Positions 1-10,879 of a DNA stretch of 64,000 nt are shown in pieces. Numbering within the stretch: the first letter of the stretch is position 1; the number at the start of each line of letters is the position of its first letter. Source of the stretch: Streptomyces sp. NBC_01571 (GTDB lineage: Bacteria; Actinomycetota; Actinomycetes; Streptomycetales; Streptomycetaceae); contig NZ_JAPEPZ010000002.1 in NCBI RefSeq assembly GCF_026339875.1, forward strand, positions 558,001-622,000, given 5' to 3'. Made by a program: the position numbers and the translations under genes. The notes beneath the pieces were generated by a model. It did not search any database. It had not been told where the DNA came from and saw only the letters and a program-made list of their open reading frames with translations.

Positions 1-129
1 CCGTTCAGAAAGGGAGCGTTGATCCGCGGCCCCGAGGCCCTGCCCGTCAGGTCTCATCCGCCTCGACCGACGCCGGGCCGGGGCCACGACGCGGGCCGCT
101 CACAGATCACCGCCGGCAGGACGACCGGC

Positions 130-520
130 CGCGTGATCGGTCTGATCCACGGCAACGTGCTCGCGGCCTCGCGGAGGCCGCCCGGCTCGGCGCGGCCATG
201 GGCGCGGACCCCTTGACGTTCTCCGGACTCGCCGGTGCCGGGGACCTCATCGCCACCTGTGCCTCCCCGCTCTCCAGGAACCGCACCTTCGGCGAACACC
301 TCGGCCGCGGGCTGAGTGTCGACGGGGCCACGGCAGCGACGAGGCAGACCGCGGAGGGCGTGAAATCGTGCCGCGCCGTCCTCGACCTGGCGGGCACCTA
401 CGGCGTGGAGATGCCGATCACCGAGGTGGTCCCGCCGTCATCGCGGGCACCATGGCCGTCCCGGACGCCGCCGCGGCCCTGATGTCCAGGACACCGAAAC
501 CGGAACGCTCCGGCGCCTGA
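130..520 (+). pseudogene. gpsA: glycerol-3-phosphate dehydrogenase (GpsA) C-terminal remnant
   Basis: The reading frame around 170-430 gives [14 protein letters not shown], then [20 protein letters not shown] and [20 protein letters not shown], which is the C-terminal helical domain of NAD(P)-dependent glycerol-3-phosphate dehydrogenase. After ITEVV near 432 the homologous tail continues in another frame ([18 protein letters not shown], then TPKPERSGA and a stop at 518-520), so there is a frameshift. The Rossmann domain is absent upstream. What remains is less than half of a roughly 340-residue enzyme and cannot be active. A second intact copy elsewhere in the genome would be expected. Confidence 0.8.
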
Positions 521-605
521 CGCCTGGTCCGTCTGCCGGGGAGCTCCGACCCAGGCGACTGACGTGCCCCGGCCGAGCAGCTCATCACGGTGGGAGAGGG
601 GGCGA

Positions 606-1751
606 TCAGCTCTCGGCCGGCCCGCCGATCGCTTCGGTCACGGTCTCGCGCACGATCCGCACCGCACGATCCACATCGAGGCGCGTCACGTCCAGGTGGA
701 ACACGAAGCGCAGTTGGCCCGGGTATGCCGCGCACAGGAGGCCACGGCGCTTCAGCCGGGCGTTCACCTCGTCGGCATCGAGGCCGGGCGCAGGCTTCGC
801 GAAGACCATGTTGGTCCCGCTCGGCTCCACGGTCAGGCCCTCCAGCCCCTTCAGTCCCTCCGCGAACAGGGCGGCGTGCGCGTGGTCGTCCGCGAGGCGT
901 GTCACGTGGTGGTCGAGCGCGTGGAGAGCCGCAGCCGCCAGAACGCCCGCCTGACGCATGCCGCCACCGAGAACCTTGCGCCAGCGTCGCGCACCCGCCA
1001 CGAACTCCCGGGACCCCACGAGCGCCGAGCCGACCGGCGCTCCCAGTCCCTTGCTGAAGCAGACCGAGACGCTGTCGAAGTGGCCGGCGATCCGGCGTGC
1101 CTGGTCGTACGGGTCGTCCCCGCCGGCCACCGCGGCGTTGAACAGCCGCGCCCCGTCAAGGTGCGTGGCGAGTCCGTGGTCCCGGGCGATCCGTGTGGCC
1201 GTCTTGAGGTAGTCCATGGACACAGCCCGGCCGCCGACGGTGTTCTCCAGGCAGAGCAACCGGGTTCGGGCGAAGTGCGGGTCGTCCGGTTTCACGGCCG
1301 CCGCGATGTCCTGCGGGTCCAGTGTCCCGTCCGCCCGGTGCGGGAGCGGCTGGGGCTGAATGCCTCCGAGCACGGCTGCGCCGCCACCTTCCCACCGGTA
1401 CGTGTGGGCCATCTGACCGGCGATGTATTCGTCTCCGCGACCGCAGTGGGTCAGCAGAGCGCACAGGTTGCTCTGTGTCCCCGAGGAGACGAACAGCGCG
1501 GACTCGAATCCGAGGAGCCCGGCGATCCGCTCCTGGAGCGCGTTGACGGTGGGGTCGTCGCCGAAGACGTCGTCCCCCACCTCGGCCTCGGCCATGGCCC
1601 GGCGCATGGCCTCGCCGGGCCGAGTGACGGTGTCGCTGCGCAGATCGATGGGATGACCGGGCTCGTCGCGGGCGGCGCCCGCCTCGTTCTCGGCATGGGA
1701 GACATCGACGGGGTCAGCGGCGCGGGCGCTATCGGTGGTCAGCACACGCAC
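606..1751 (-). CDS. ltaE: low-specificity L-threonine aldolase (PLP-dependent)
   Basis: This protein of about 381 residues belongs to the threonine aldolase (beta-eliminating lyase fold) family, which cleaves L-threonine or L-allo-threonine to glycine and acetaldehyde with pyridoxal phosphate in the cytoplasm. Diagnostic blocks are IDLRSDTVTRPGEAMRRAM near residue 35, EVGDDVFGDDPTVNALQ, LENTVGGRAVS and THLDGARLFNAAVA. The PLP lysine is K234 in SVCFSKGLGAPVGS. The GTG start gives an N-terminus about 20 residues longer than usual before DLRSDTVT and lacks a strong ribosome binding site, so the true start may lie further in. It stands alone between two damaged genes. Family assignment is firm; the exact substrate isomer cannot be told from sequence. 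Confidence 0.9.
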   Translation of the reverse strand: MRVLTTDSARAADPVDVSHAENEAGAARDEPGHPIDLRSDTVTRPGEAMRRAMAEAEVGDDVFGDDPTVNALQERIAGLLGFESALFVSSGTQSNLCALLTHCGRGDEYIAGQMAHTYRWEGGGAAVLGGIQPQPLPHRADGTLDPQDIAAAVKPDDPHFARTRLLCLENTVGGRAVSMDYLKTATRIARDHGLATHLDGARLFNAAVAGGDDPYDQARRIAGHFDSVSVCFSKGLGAPVGSALVGSREFVAGARRWRKVLGGGMRQAGVLAAAALHALDHHVTRLADDHAHAALFAEGLKGLEGLTVEPSGTNMVFAKPAPGLDADEVNARLKRRGLLCAAYPGQLRFVFHLDVTRLDVDRAVRIVRETVTEAIGGPAES

Positions 1752-2040
1752 ACTCTGCCACGGCTGGACGGGCCGCGACCGCCCGGGGGACGACGATCAG
1801 GAGAGGGCGGTCCCGGCCGCGCATCTCGGCCAGGAGACGACCGTTCCACGGGTCTGAGGGAGGTTCGGGCAGCGTGCTCCCGCCCGGACTCTTCCCGATC
1901 CGATGGGCCCTGGGCATCCGATAGGCGCTGGGCCGGTGCTTGCCGGACGAGTGAGCGGGCGGCGGCCGGTTCCTCGCAGGACGCCTGTTCCGATACTTGC
2001 CCGCAGGGAGACCTCGTGACGCCCTTGGCGAACCCGGTCG

Positions 2041-2895
2041 TCAGGCGGGTTCCTCGACAGCGGGTTCCTCGACAGCGGATTCTTCGACAGCAGGTTCCTC
2101 GATGGTGTGGGAGTCGGTGAGGCTCAACGCCCCGCCGGCCGCGATCAGTCCGACGACGACCGCGAGAAGGGCGTAGGTGATCCGTTCGCCGTGGAAGAAC
2201 GACGCGACGAGCCCGCCGCTCCAGGTGCCGGCGGGGAGCCGGGTCGTGACCAACGCGGCAATCAGGGTGCCGACGACAGCGGTACCGACGCTGGAACCGA
2301 CCTCCTGCGCGGTGTCGTTGAGCGCGGCACCGATGGAGGTGCGGTTGCTCGGCATCGCGTCGACGAGCGCGACCGCGCAGATCGTCATCACGGTGCGCAG
2401 TCCCACGGTCATGAGCACCATGCAGACAGCGATGGCGGCGTACCCGTGGTCGACTCCCCAGGAGAGACCTGCCAGCGAGCCGGCCAGGCAGGCCGCGCCC
2501 ACCAGGCAGGCGATGCGGTGGCCGAACCGGCGCCCGAGCCCGAGCCACTCGGACAGGGGAGTCGCGGTGAGCATCGTCACGATGATCGGCAGGTTGGCCA
2601 GGCCGGCCCGTACCGGGCTCCACCCGTAGGCGTACTGGAAGTGGGGGATCAGTCCGAACATCACGCTGGCCATCGCGATGGACGTCCCGATCTGCGCGAT
2701 GGTGGCGCCGCGGACGGTGCCGTTCGAGAAGAGACCCAGATCCAGCATGGGAGCCGCGCTGCGTCGCTCGTGCCGTATGAACGCCGTCGCGGCCACGACG
2801 GCGCCCACGATCGACGTGAGGGTGACCGCGGAGAGCCAGCCGTGCTGGGCCTCCGTCTGCAAGCCGGAGCCTGAGCGGGTCGGGTCCCACACGGG
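2041..2895 (-). pseudogene. DHA2-family MFS drug exporter, C-terminal half only
   Basis: From HGWLSAVTLTSIVGAVVAA onward the frame reads like transmembrane segments 7-14 of an EmrB/QacA-type drug:proton antiporter, including RRSAAPMLDLGLFSNGTVRG, GWSPVRAGLANLPIIVTML and SNRTSIGAALNDTAQEVGSS. The first half, with motif A and the proton-relay helices, is missing; the frame upstream of about 2895 no longer resembles a transporter. The end is an acidic tail made of 15-base repeats encoding EEPAV units (2041-2100). About 285 of the usual 480-520 residues remain, so it is treated as a truncated relic. The reading frame itself is undamaged. Confidence 0.7.
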
Positions 2896-3141
2896 CACGC
2901 CACCGATACACCCAGCGACGTGACCCGTCACCCTCGCCTCGACGACCTCAGCCGCGCGGAGCGCGCCGCCGGCCGATCGGCCCGGCGGCGCCGTTCCCCC
3001 TGAGCAACATCCGGCCCGCTTACCGAGCAACGGCGGTGACCAGCTCCAGAGATGAAACGCGCCGCCGGTCCATGGCGCTTGCCCCTACGGCGCCCCCGTG
3101 ACGCCGATCCGAAACCTGCCACTCCCGCCAGGGACTTGGTT

Positions 3142-3170
3142 TTGAACATGTTCAAGTCTGCGCGTACGCT
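3142..3170 (+). promoter_or_regulatory. leaderless promoter with palindromic operator over the -35 box
   Basis: TTGAAC at 3142-3147 and TACGCT at 3165-3170 are 17 bases apart, and the ATG at 3177 sits where transcription should begin, giving a leaderless mRNA. The perfect palindrome TTGAACATGTTCAA (3142-3155) covers the -35 box. This arrangement is typical of TetR-type repression. No TetR gene is adjacent, so the repressor is unknown. Confidence 0.6.
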
Positions 3171-3176
3171 TCTGCC

Positions 3177-3704
3177 ATGAGCGACAGAGCGGCCCTGTTG
3201 AAGGGCATTCGCGCATGGCTGGTCCTCTTCGTCGTCTGCCTGGTGCTCAGCGGCGCCACGGCCTTCCCCCTGGTGCACGAACTGCACTGGACCGAGGACC
3301 TGTTGCGATCCCTTTCGGTCCCCGAGCACCTGCCCGTCCTGATGGACTGGATCGAGCGCGTACGCCGCGGGCTCGACACCGCCGACGCCGAGTACCCCTT
3401 CCTCCTGTACGGCACGGACTGGCTGGCCTTCGCCCACCTCGTGATCGCGATGGCCTTCTACGGGCCGTACCGCGACCCCGTCCGCAACATCTGGGTCGTC
3501 GAGTTCGGCATGATCGCCTGCGCCGGCATCGTCCCGCTCGCGCTGATCTGCGGGCCGCTCCGCGGAATTCCCTTCTGGTGGACAGTCATCGACATGTCCT
3601 TCGGGGTCCTCGGGGTGATCCCCCTGTACGTCGTACGGAAGAAGATCAAGCGGCTGGAGGCGCTCAGCCCCCATCCCGGACCCGACCCGGCACTTGCCGC
3701 CTAG
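3177..3704 (+). CDS. conserved integral membrane protein
   Basis: This is a 175-residue membrane protein with about four hydrophobic segments: AWLVLFVVCLVLSGATAF near residue 13, DWLAFAHLVIAMAFYG near 81, GMIACAGIVPLALICG near 111 and WWTVIDMSFGVLGVIPLY near 133. It ends in a short basic cytoplasmic tail (VRKKIKRLEAL). I recognise it only as a conserved actinobacterial hypothetical family and assign no function. The ATG lies at the predicted transcription start of an operator-covered promoter, so expression is probably switched by a repressor. It has no operon partner. Confidence 0.75.
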   Translation: MSDRAALLKGIRAWLVLFVVCLVLSGATAFPLVHELHWTEDLLRSLSVPEHLPVLMDWIERVRRGLDTADAEYPFLLYGTDWLAFAHLVIAMAFYGPYRDPVRNIWVVEFGMIACAGIVPLALICGPLRGIPFWWTVIDMSFGVLGVIPLYVVRKKIKRLEALSPHPGPDPALAA

Positions 3705-3898
3705 GCTCCGACCGGGAAGGTTCGCCGGGTCCGCGGATGGGCGGATGGCAAGGGACGACTTCCGATGACGAAGATCCGCCCCATACGATCCTGAGTCCAT
3801 TTGCAGATGGAGATCGATCCGAGCGCCGCGCGGGAACTGCGTGAGACATTCAGTGCTCTGCACACGGCGCTGGTGGCCTGACCCCCGTAACCCCTTGG

Positions 3899-4150
3899 TC
3901 AGGCTGCCATCGTGAGCGGACGTCGTCCCCAGCGGACGCCCTTCTCGCTTCGCATGCGGGCGCGTTCCCTGCGTTCGGCGGCCAGGACGTCGTCGCGGTG
4001 GCGTGCGTTGGCGTTGCGCCGGCGCAGACAGGCGCGCAGGGCCCGGATCTGCGCAGGTGGTTGGGGTGGTTGGAGTTGGTGACGGTGGCGGTGCGCTGCC
4101 TCAGTGGTCCGAAGTGGGCTTCGATGGGCATTGTCCACGAGGCGTAGGCA
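3899..4150 (-). pseudogene. IS630-family transposase C-terminal remnant
   Basis: Read on the minus strand, YASWTMPIEAHFGPLRQ and NSNHPNH occur in one frame and continue in a second frame as IRALRACLRRRNANARHR, DVLAAERRERARMRSEKG and VRWGRRPL with a stop at 3899. These are the tail of IS630-type DDE transposases common in Streptomyces. The frame changes near 4055, and the DDE catalytic core is missing. The element is dead. Confidence 0.75.
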
Positions 4151-4152
4151 TC

Positions 4153-4197
4153 GTGGCACCTTTCCTGCGGCGGTTGACGCGGCAGGAAAGGTGCCAC
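4153..4197 (-). terminator. strong hairpin downstream of the ALF-repeat gene
   Basis: A perfect 16-bp stem is formed by GTGGCACCTTTCCTGC (4153-4168) and its complement (4182-4197), with a 13-base loop. It lies 28 bases past the stop of the minus-strand ALF-repeat gene. There is no clear U-run, as is usual in actinobacteria. Confidence 0.7.
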
Positions 4198-4224
4198 CGC
4201 TGCGGGGCGAGCAGGCAACGACGG

Positions 4225-4971
4225 TTAGTCGCCGACCTCGTACTGGCCGACCGTGCGGAAGTGTCGGAGGGCCTCCGGGGAGCCGTCGTCGAGGGCTGCC
4301 TCGGCCGCGGTGCGGAGGGCGTCGCTGGTCTTCGGGTCCGCGAGCAGGCGGAAGATGTAGACGGCGTCGTCCTCGGCCTGGGCCAGGCGGTAGCCCGTCT
4401 CCCTGAAGGCGCGCAGCTCTTCCGGGGTGCCGCCCAGAACCTCGTTGGCCTCCTGAGCCACCCGCTTGTCGCCGTTGGCCCGCGCCAGGTACAGGATGCG
4501 GGCGACCGCCACCCGGTCGTCCTCGGCCTGAGCCTGTCCGTAGCCGGTCTCCAGCCACGCGCGCAGCGCTTCCGGGGAGTCGTCGTCGAGGACCTGGTTG
4601 GCCTCACAAATGACCCGCTTGTCGCCGTTGGCCGTCGCCACGAACAGGATGTGGGCGACCGCCACCCGGTCGTCCTCGGCCTGGGCCAGTCGGTAGCCGG
4701 TCTCCAGGAAGGCCCGCATGTCCTCCACGGTGCCGGCGAGGGCCTCATTGGCCTCCCGGACGACCGCCACGCCGCTGTTCTCGTCCGCCAGGATGTCGGC
4801 TATGGCGGTGCGCAGTTCGGCCTCCGACATCTCGTCCACCGGGGTGTCGGACGTGGCCGACACGGTGGTGGCCGGGGCCTGGGGACCGGCGGCGAACGCC
4901 GGGGCGGTGAAAAGGAGGGCTGGGGTCAGGGCGGTGGCCACGACGAGCAGAACCGTGCGGGTCGGTCTCAT
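4225..4971 (-). CDS. secreted ALF-repeat protein
   Basis: The protein has 248 residues. A Sec signal peptide (RTVLLVVATALTPALLFTAPAFA) ends near residue 27. The mature part is built from about four copies of the short ALF repeat, each with the pattern A(L)xDG/D-SPEALRAFLETGYxxAQAEDDRVAVAxIL. This repeat is found in clusters of secreted or surface Streptomyces proteins; its role is unknown. It should be extracellular and all-helical. The start is supported by GGAGG nine bases upstream and by a possible TTGACG/GAGGAT promoter with an 18-base spacer (5008-5037). Two GTGATCA repeats sit between promoter and start. It is a single-gene unit. Confidence 0.8.
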   Translation of the reverse strand: MRPTRTVLLVVATALTPALLFTAPAFAAGPQAPATTVSATSDTPVDEMSEAELRTAIADILADENSGVAVVREANEALAGTVEDMRAFLETGYRLAQAEDDRVAVAHILFVATANGDKRVICEANQVLDDDSPEALRAWLETGYGQAQAEDDRVAVARILYLARANGDKRVAQEANEVLGGTPEELRAFRETGYRLAQAEDDAVYIFRLLADPKTSDALRTAAEAALDDGSPEALRHFRTVGQYEVGD

Positions 4972-5007
4972 GAATGCATGCCTCCGTGATCAGACTGCGG
5001 TGATCAC

Positions 5008-5037
5008 ATCCTCATCCCCGCACCGCATCAGCGTCAA
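5008..5037 (-). promoter_or_regulatory. possible promoter of the ALF-repeat gene
   Basis: On the minus strand TTGACG (5032-5037) is followed after 18 bases by GAGGAT (5008-5013). The -35 is good and the -10 is weak. The region downstream holds two TGATCA-containing repeats that could bind a regulator. Confidence 0.35.
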
Positions 5038-5169
5038 CGCGAATTCTCCTGGGGGCGTGCAGAGTTGGGGACTGGATGGGGAGGGTCGTGCGGGTGTCGC
5101 GGTGGAGGGTGGCGGGCCTCGCGTGACGGGCGGGCTCGGGGCGACAGGCTCCGCCGAACCCAACACGGC

Positions 5170-5206
5170 ACCTGTGGCGGGATGCCCAGGGCATGGCGCC
5201 ACAGGT
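5170..5206 (-). terminator. nested hairpin after the GH16 gene
   Basis: ACCTGTGGCG (5170-5179) pairs with CGCCACAGGT (5197-5206), and inside it ATGCCC pairs with GGGCAT. It lies 24 bases past the stop of the minus-strand glucanase gene. Confidence 0.65.
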
Positions 5207-5229
5207 CCGGACGGGCCGGGACCGCTCGG

Positions 5230-7404
<2,175 letters not shown>

Positions 7405-7434
7405 GGCGTCTCCTGTGGGTTGGTCGCCGAATGA

Positions 7435-7446
7435 GAGAGCGCTCTC
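7435..7446. promoter_or_regulatory. LacI-type operator upstream of the GH16 gene
   Basis: GAGAGCGCTCTC is a perfect 12-base palindrome with a central CG, the form of operator bound by LacI-family sugar regulators of Streptomyces such as CebR. It lies about 31 bases before the glucanase start codon, a position suited to blocking initiation or early elongation. Which regulator binds is not known. Confidence 0.6.
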
Positions 7447-7486
7447 CGGATGACTGATGGTTACGGCCTTGTTGCTGACACGTCAA

Positions 7487-7820
7487 GGCTGTGAACGAAA
7501 TCGGGCGACGGGCTTTCCGCGGCCGCCGTATGCCTTCAAAGAATGAAGACGTCTGAGCCGCACGGACCCGGAGTGCCCGTTATGTCCCAACGGGCCGGTG
7601 AACCGCTGAACGCGACGCATCGACGGTCCGCGACGGCGGGATCGGGGCCCCGGCCGAGGCGCGTGGGGATGGTCCCTTCTGGCCCGCGGCAGCCACCGGG
7701 TCCTGGTCCCAGCGCTCGGCGTGGGTACCGGCGACCAACTCCGGTAGTTCGAGGGGCATCCCACCGGAGCGCAAGCAGGACGCCCGACGCCACGGTGACC
7801 TGTGAGGACCACTGGACTGA
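7487..7820. other. intergenic, no recognisable gene
   Basis: Between the glucanase promoter and the next plus-strand gene I see no coding signature or strong repeat. Confidence 0.4.
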
Positions 7821-8519
7821 ATGCCCGAGGTCCACCACCCGATCGGGAGCGGGGAGGCGGTCATCCCCGACGTCCTCATTTTCATTGCGCTGGCATACAG
7901 GACCTGGGACCGTCGGTCGGTCCCCCGACGGTTCGCTGTGCCGACCCCGACGAGTGGGTGCGACTTCGGCGATGGGCGGCCCTCGGGTGATCTGAAGCTG
8001 ACGCATATCGTTCTGGCGCGTGGCCGGATGCGCGAGCAGCCCATGCTCACGCTGTCCTGTTCCTCGTCGTACGCCGAGCAGGCCGCACGAGCGCGGCATG
8101 TTGTGGCGGGGCTTCGGACGGACGGCTTCGAGCCGGTGCGGCTGAAGACCGAGTCCACGCCGTGGGCCGCGGAGGTACCGGCGCGGCTCGGCGGGGGCGA
8201 CGAACGGCACTTCGAGCACCATGTGAAGCTGCTGCTCGAGGCGGACACGGACCTGGCCGCCCTCGCGGCCCGGGTGGTCCCGCACGGCGCTCATCTGTCA
8301 TGGAACGCGCGGGTACGGGCCGGCGCGGGGCACGAGCGGTTCGTGACGCAGCGGTGCCGCGGGGTGGGCGCCGACGGGGCGGGGCGGGCGCTGGAGCGGT
8401 TGCTGTCGGAGCTGGGCGGATTCGTGGTGCTGAGCGTGGAGCGGGAGTTCGTGCTGTACGACAGTGACCTGTCCGTGGACGACGGTTGGATCGAGGAGTC
8501 TGTGGGGGTACGGACGTGA
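7821..8519 (+). CDS. conserved hypothetical protein, N-terminus possibly rearranged
   Basis: The conserved part runs from LTHIVLARG through RTDGFEPVRLKTESTPWAAE, HFEHHVKLLL, VVPHGAHLSWNAR and HERFVTQRCR to LYDSDLSVDDGWIEE. I recall this as a widespread actinobacterial hypothetical family that sits upstream of a second small protein, but no activity is known to me. Homologous proteins start only shortly before LTHxVLARG, whereas here about 60 upstream residues look non-coding, so either a GTG or ATG further in is used or the head has been lost. Its stop overlaps the GTG of the following truncated gene, as expected for a coupled pair. Confidence 0.55.
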   Translation: MPEVHHPIGSGEAVIPDVLIFIALAYRTWDRRSVPRRFAVPTPTSGCDFGDGRPSGDLKLTHIVLARGRMREQPMLTLSCSSSYAEQAARARHVVAGLRTDGFEPVRLKTESTPWAAEVPARLGGGDERHFEHHVKLLLEADTDLAALAARVVPHGAHLSWNARVRAGAGHERFVTQRCRGVGADGAGRALERLLSELGGFVVLSVEREFVLYDSDLSVDDGWIEESVGVRT

Positions 8520-8709
8520 GCGGGACGGCGTGGGACGGATTTGGCCGGCGGAGCACCGAGTTGCCCCGGGAGCCGCTGGACGAGGCCACTCGCAGGGCCG
8601 AGGACCTGCCGAAGACGCTGCGGTGGGTGCCGGGGGACGACGTGATGCAGCGCCCTGTCTTCGACCCGTCGCTGAAGCACCACCAGAAGAGAGCGACGAG
8701 GGGACACCG
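8516..8709 (+). pseudogene. truncated partner of the upstream hypothetical gene
   Basis: A GTG overlapping the previous stop opens a frame reading VSGTAWDGFGRRSTELPREP, then TLRWVPGDDVMQRPVFDPSL and KHHQKR. This looks like a genuine start of a second conserved protein. Similarity is lost near 8700, where a methyltransferase frame begins abruptly. I infer a deletion junction there. Confidence 0.45.
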
Positions 8710-9918
8710 CTGCACGCCGACGGCTACGACCTCATCACCCTGCGATTCGTGGTTCCGTCACTCAAGTCCCGGGACCGGACCCTGCACGCCCTGGGGCAAC
8801 GGCTGCGTCGCGGAGGCGCCATCGTGGTCATCACGCCGCGCGCCGCCGACATCCCGGCCGAGCGGCGTCGTGTCGCGCTCGACGAGGACGAACTCGCCCA
8901 GCTGCGGACCGCATGGGCGAGCACGACCGTGCACGACGCCGAAGGCCTGGCCTTCGTGATCCTGCGTGGCCCGTGCCGGACCGGGACGACCACGCCGCAG
9001 GACCGCCCTCAGACGGCCGGAGCGCAGGGCGGGCCATCAGGCGCGGGGAGCGTCGAGTCCACCGCGCCCGCCTCCCCGCGGCAGCATCGCTTCTCTCTCC
9101 TGACTCGCTCCTACCGACAGGTGGAGTCCGGTCGGAAGACGGTCGAGGTGCGCGTCGCCACTCCTGGGACGGCAGCCGTCGAAGTCGGGGACGCCACCGT
9201 CTTCCGCGACCGGGCCAGCGGTCGTGACCTCGACATCGTCGTGAAGCGGGCCACCCCGTACACCTCCTTCGAGGAGCTGCTCGACGCGGAGGAGCCGGCA
9301 TACATCGACCCTGACGCACCCCGCCAAGAACTGCTCAGCAGGCTCCGCAGCATCTACCCGCCGGACAAGGAAGCCCTCGGCCCCTTGGCCTTCGAGTTCG
9401 ACCACCGCCCGGCGCTCCCCGGCCACTCCAGGCCGATGACGCCGTCGGAGTACGTGCGGACCGTGCCGCACCACACCGTGTACGGCTGCCTGTACGTCCG
9501 CGACGAGCACGACCGGCCCGTACAACTGCGCTCGGTCTACGGGTCCCGGCTCTGGCATTTCCCGGGCGGCGATCTCGACACGCGAGGGGAAGATCCTGTC
9601 CAGACCGCCCGCCGCGAAGCCGTCGAGGAAACGGGTCTCGACCTCGGCCTGGAAACACCGAGGCTGCTCCTGACACATTTCCTGCACGCCGGGCCGCCCC
9701 TGGCGCTGAACAAGGTCGGATTCATCTTCGACGGAGGGCGCCTCACCTCCGACCGGCTCCGCCGGATCCGCCTCGATCCGTCGGAGCACGACATGTGGGC
9801 CGTGCACGACCTGGACGGGTGGCGGCAGTTGATGGCGCCGGAGGCCTTCGCCCGCCTCGACGCCGTCGAACGGGCCCGGCTCGGCGAAGGCCCCGCCCAC
9901 CTCGTCACGCACACCTGA
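8710..9918 (+). CDS. truncated SAM methyltransferase fused to ASCH and NUDIX domains
   Basis: The open frame encodes the last part of a class I methyltransferase (GYDLITLRFVVPSLKSRDRT, LRRGGAIVVITP, EGLAFVILRG). An ASCH-like domain follows (FSLLTRSYRQVESGRKTVEV, VEVGDATVFRD), then a NUDIX domain with HFPGGDLDTRGEDPVQTARR and EAVEETGLDLG. The NUDIX box keeps the metal-binding REAVEE core, with the leading glycine one residue out of register. Bifunctional methyltransferase/NUDIX proteins are known from Streptomyces; here the SAM-binding glycine motif is missing because the frame begins at a deletion junction near 8705. The ASCH-NUDIX half could still be made from an internal start. NUDIX enzymes hydrolyse nucleoside-diphosphate derivatives; the substrate is unknown. 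Confidence 0.7.
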   Translation: MHADGYDLITLRFVVPSLKSRDRTLHALGQRLRRGGAIVVITPRAADIPAERRRVALDEDELAQLRTAWASTTVHDAEGLAFVILRGPCRTGTTTPQDRPQTAGAQGGPSGAGSVESTAPASPRQHRFSLLTRSYRQVESGRKTVEVRVATPGTAAVEVGDATVFRDRASGRDLDIVVKRATPYTSFEELLDAEEPAYIDPDAPRQELLSRLRSIYPPDKEALGPLAFEFDHRPALPGHSRPMTPSEYVRTVPHHTVYGCLYVRDEHDRPVQLRSVYGSRLWHFPGGDLDTRGEDPVQTARREAVEETGLDLGLETPRLLLTHFLHAGPPLALNKVGFIFDGGRLTSDRLRRIRLDPSEHDMWAVHDLDGWRQLMAPEAFARLDAVERARLGEGPAHLVTHT

Positions 9919-9950
9919 CCCACGGCGCGCCGCCTGCCAAGGAGACGCCC

Positions 9951-10181
9951 GTGTCCGTCGAAGGCATCAACGGCGAGGCCTGCACGGTCTGGAGACAGCG
10001 CCGGCTCCCCCGTTCCTCCGTCCCACCGGTCGCCGAAGAACTGGCGTGGACACCTTGGGAGCAGGTCGGACCCGGTGCTGCAATCCTCGGTGACATCGGA
10101 GGCCGCCCGGCGTCGCGCAGGGCCCCATGCTTGTGCGTGCGGGGCCCGGTGACGGGCCGGCTGTGCCGACTGGGGATTTGA
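9951..10181 (+). CDS. small hypothetical ORF with good ribosome binding site
   Basis: AAGGAGA lies just before a GTG that opens a 76-codon frame (VSVEGINGEACTVWRQRRLP). The first 20 residues look like the start of a real protein, but the rest has no recognisable features and ends in GC-rich sequence. It could be the stump of a longer gene. It follows the NUDIX gene by 32 bases. Confidence 0.25.
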   Translation: MSVEGINGEACTVWRQRRLPRSSVPPVAEELAWTPWEQVGPGAAILGDIGGRPASRRAPCLCVRGPVTGRLCRLGI

Positions 10182-10879
10182 CCGCGCCGAGGAAGAACCT
10201 CATAAGCTCGGGGCCCAACTCGGCACTTTGGATTCGTAGTTGCTGGCGACACTATGTTGGTGACGCCATTCACCTCGGCCTTCAGCCGCCAGGATCCGGC
10301 TGAAATACCGGAACGGAAAATCCTGCGTCGGGACAGGACAGGTCCAGGTCGATCGGCGCGCCACGTCAGTGACCGGTATGGCTGCCGTGGTTCCGAAAGG
10401 TGCCGTCCTGTCGGCCGGAGCACTGCTCAGCGCGGCCTCCGCCGGCGTGGAGAGCACGCACGTGGCTCGGACCAGGTCGGATGAGGCTACCGGCCAGGAG
10501 AGAGGGCCGGTGCGGATCGCGCCGGTGAGCGGGGCGAGGCGGGTCCGACAGGCGGCTCCTTCGGAACGGGGCACACGCAATTCCCGATGGTTCGGGTGGC
10601 GCTGACATGGCGCGGCGGCGTGCGGCTGAGGCGTGTCGCCAATGAGACATGTCGCAGGTACGACACCCGGCGCTAGTGACGTTTCAGGCTCTATTAGCCA
10701 ATCCTTTCGGAGGGTTTTACCTCCAGCTGTGCGCTTGGTGTTTTACAGCGCAGTGATCGCCCGCACAGCGGCCACAAATCGCCTATCCCCGCCGCCAGTT
10801 CCAACCGGGCAGTGCCGAAAGCCCCGTGCCCGGGCTGTTCGCCGGCCGCCATCCAGCGGCCGCCGCAGAAGGAGTCCGA
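10182..10879. other. long intergenic region before the M4 protease
   Basis: About 700 bases without a convincing gene. It should hold the promoter of the protease gene; I could not single out a good -35/-10 pair. The stretch 10680-10760 is noticeably less GC-rich than the surroundings and is the likeliest promoter zone. Confidence 0.35.

Noticed and set aside
3142..3155. LexA/SOS box (GAACATGTTC)
   Set aside because: Actinobacterial LexA boxes have GAAC and GTTC separated by four bases; here only two separate them, so a different repressor is more likely.
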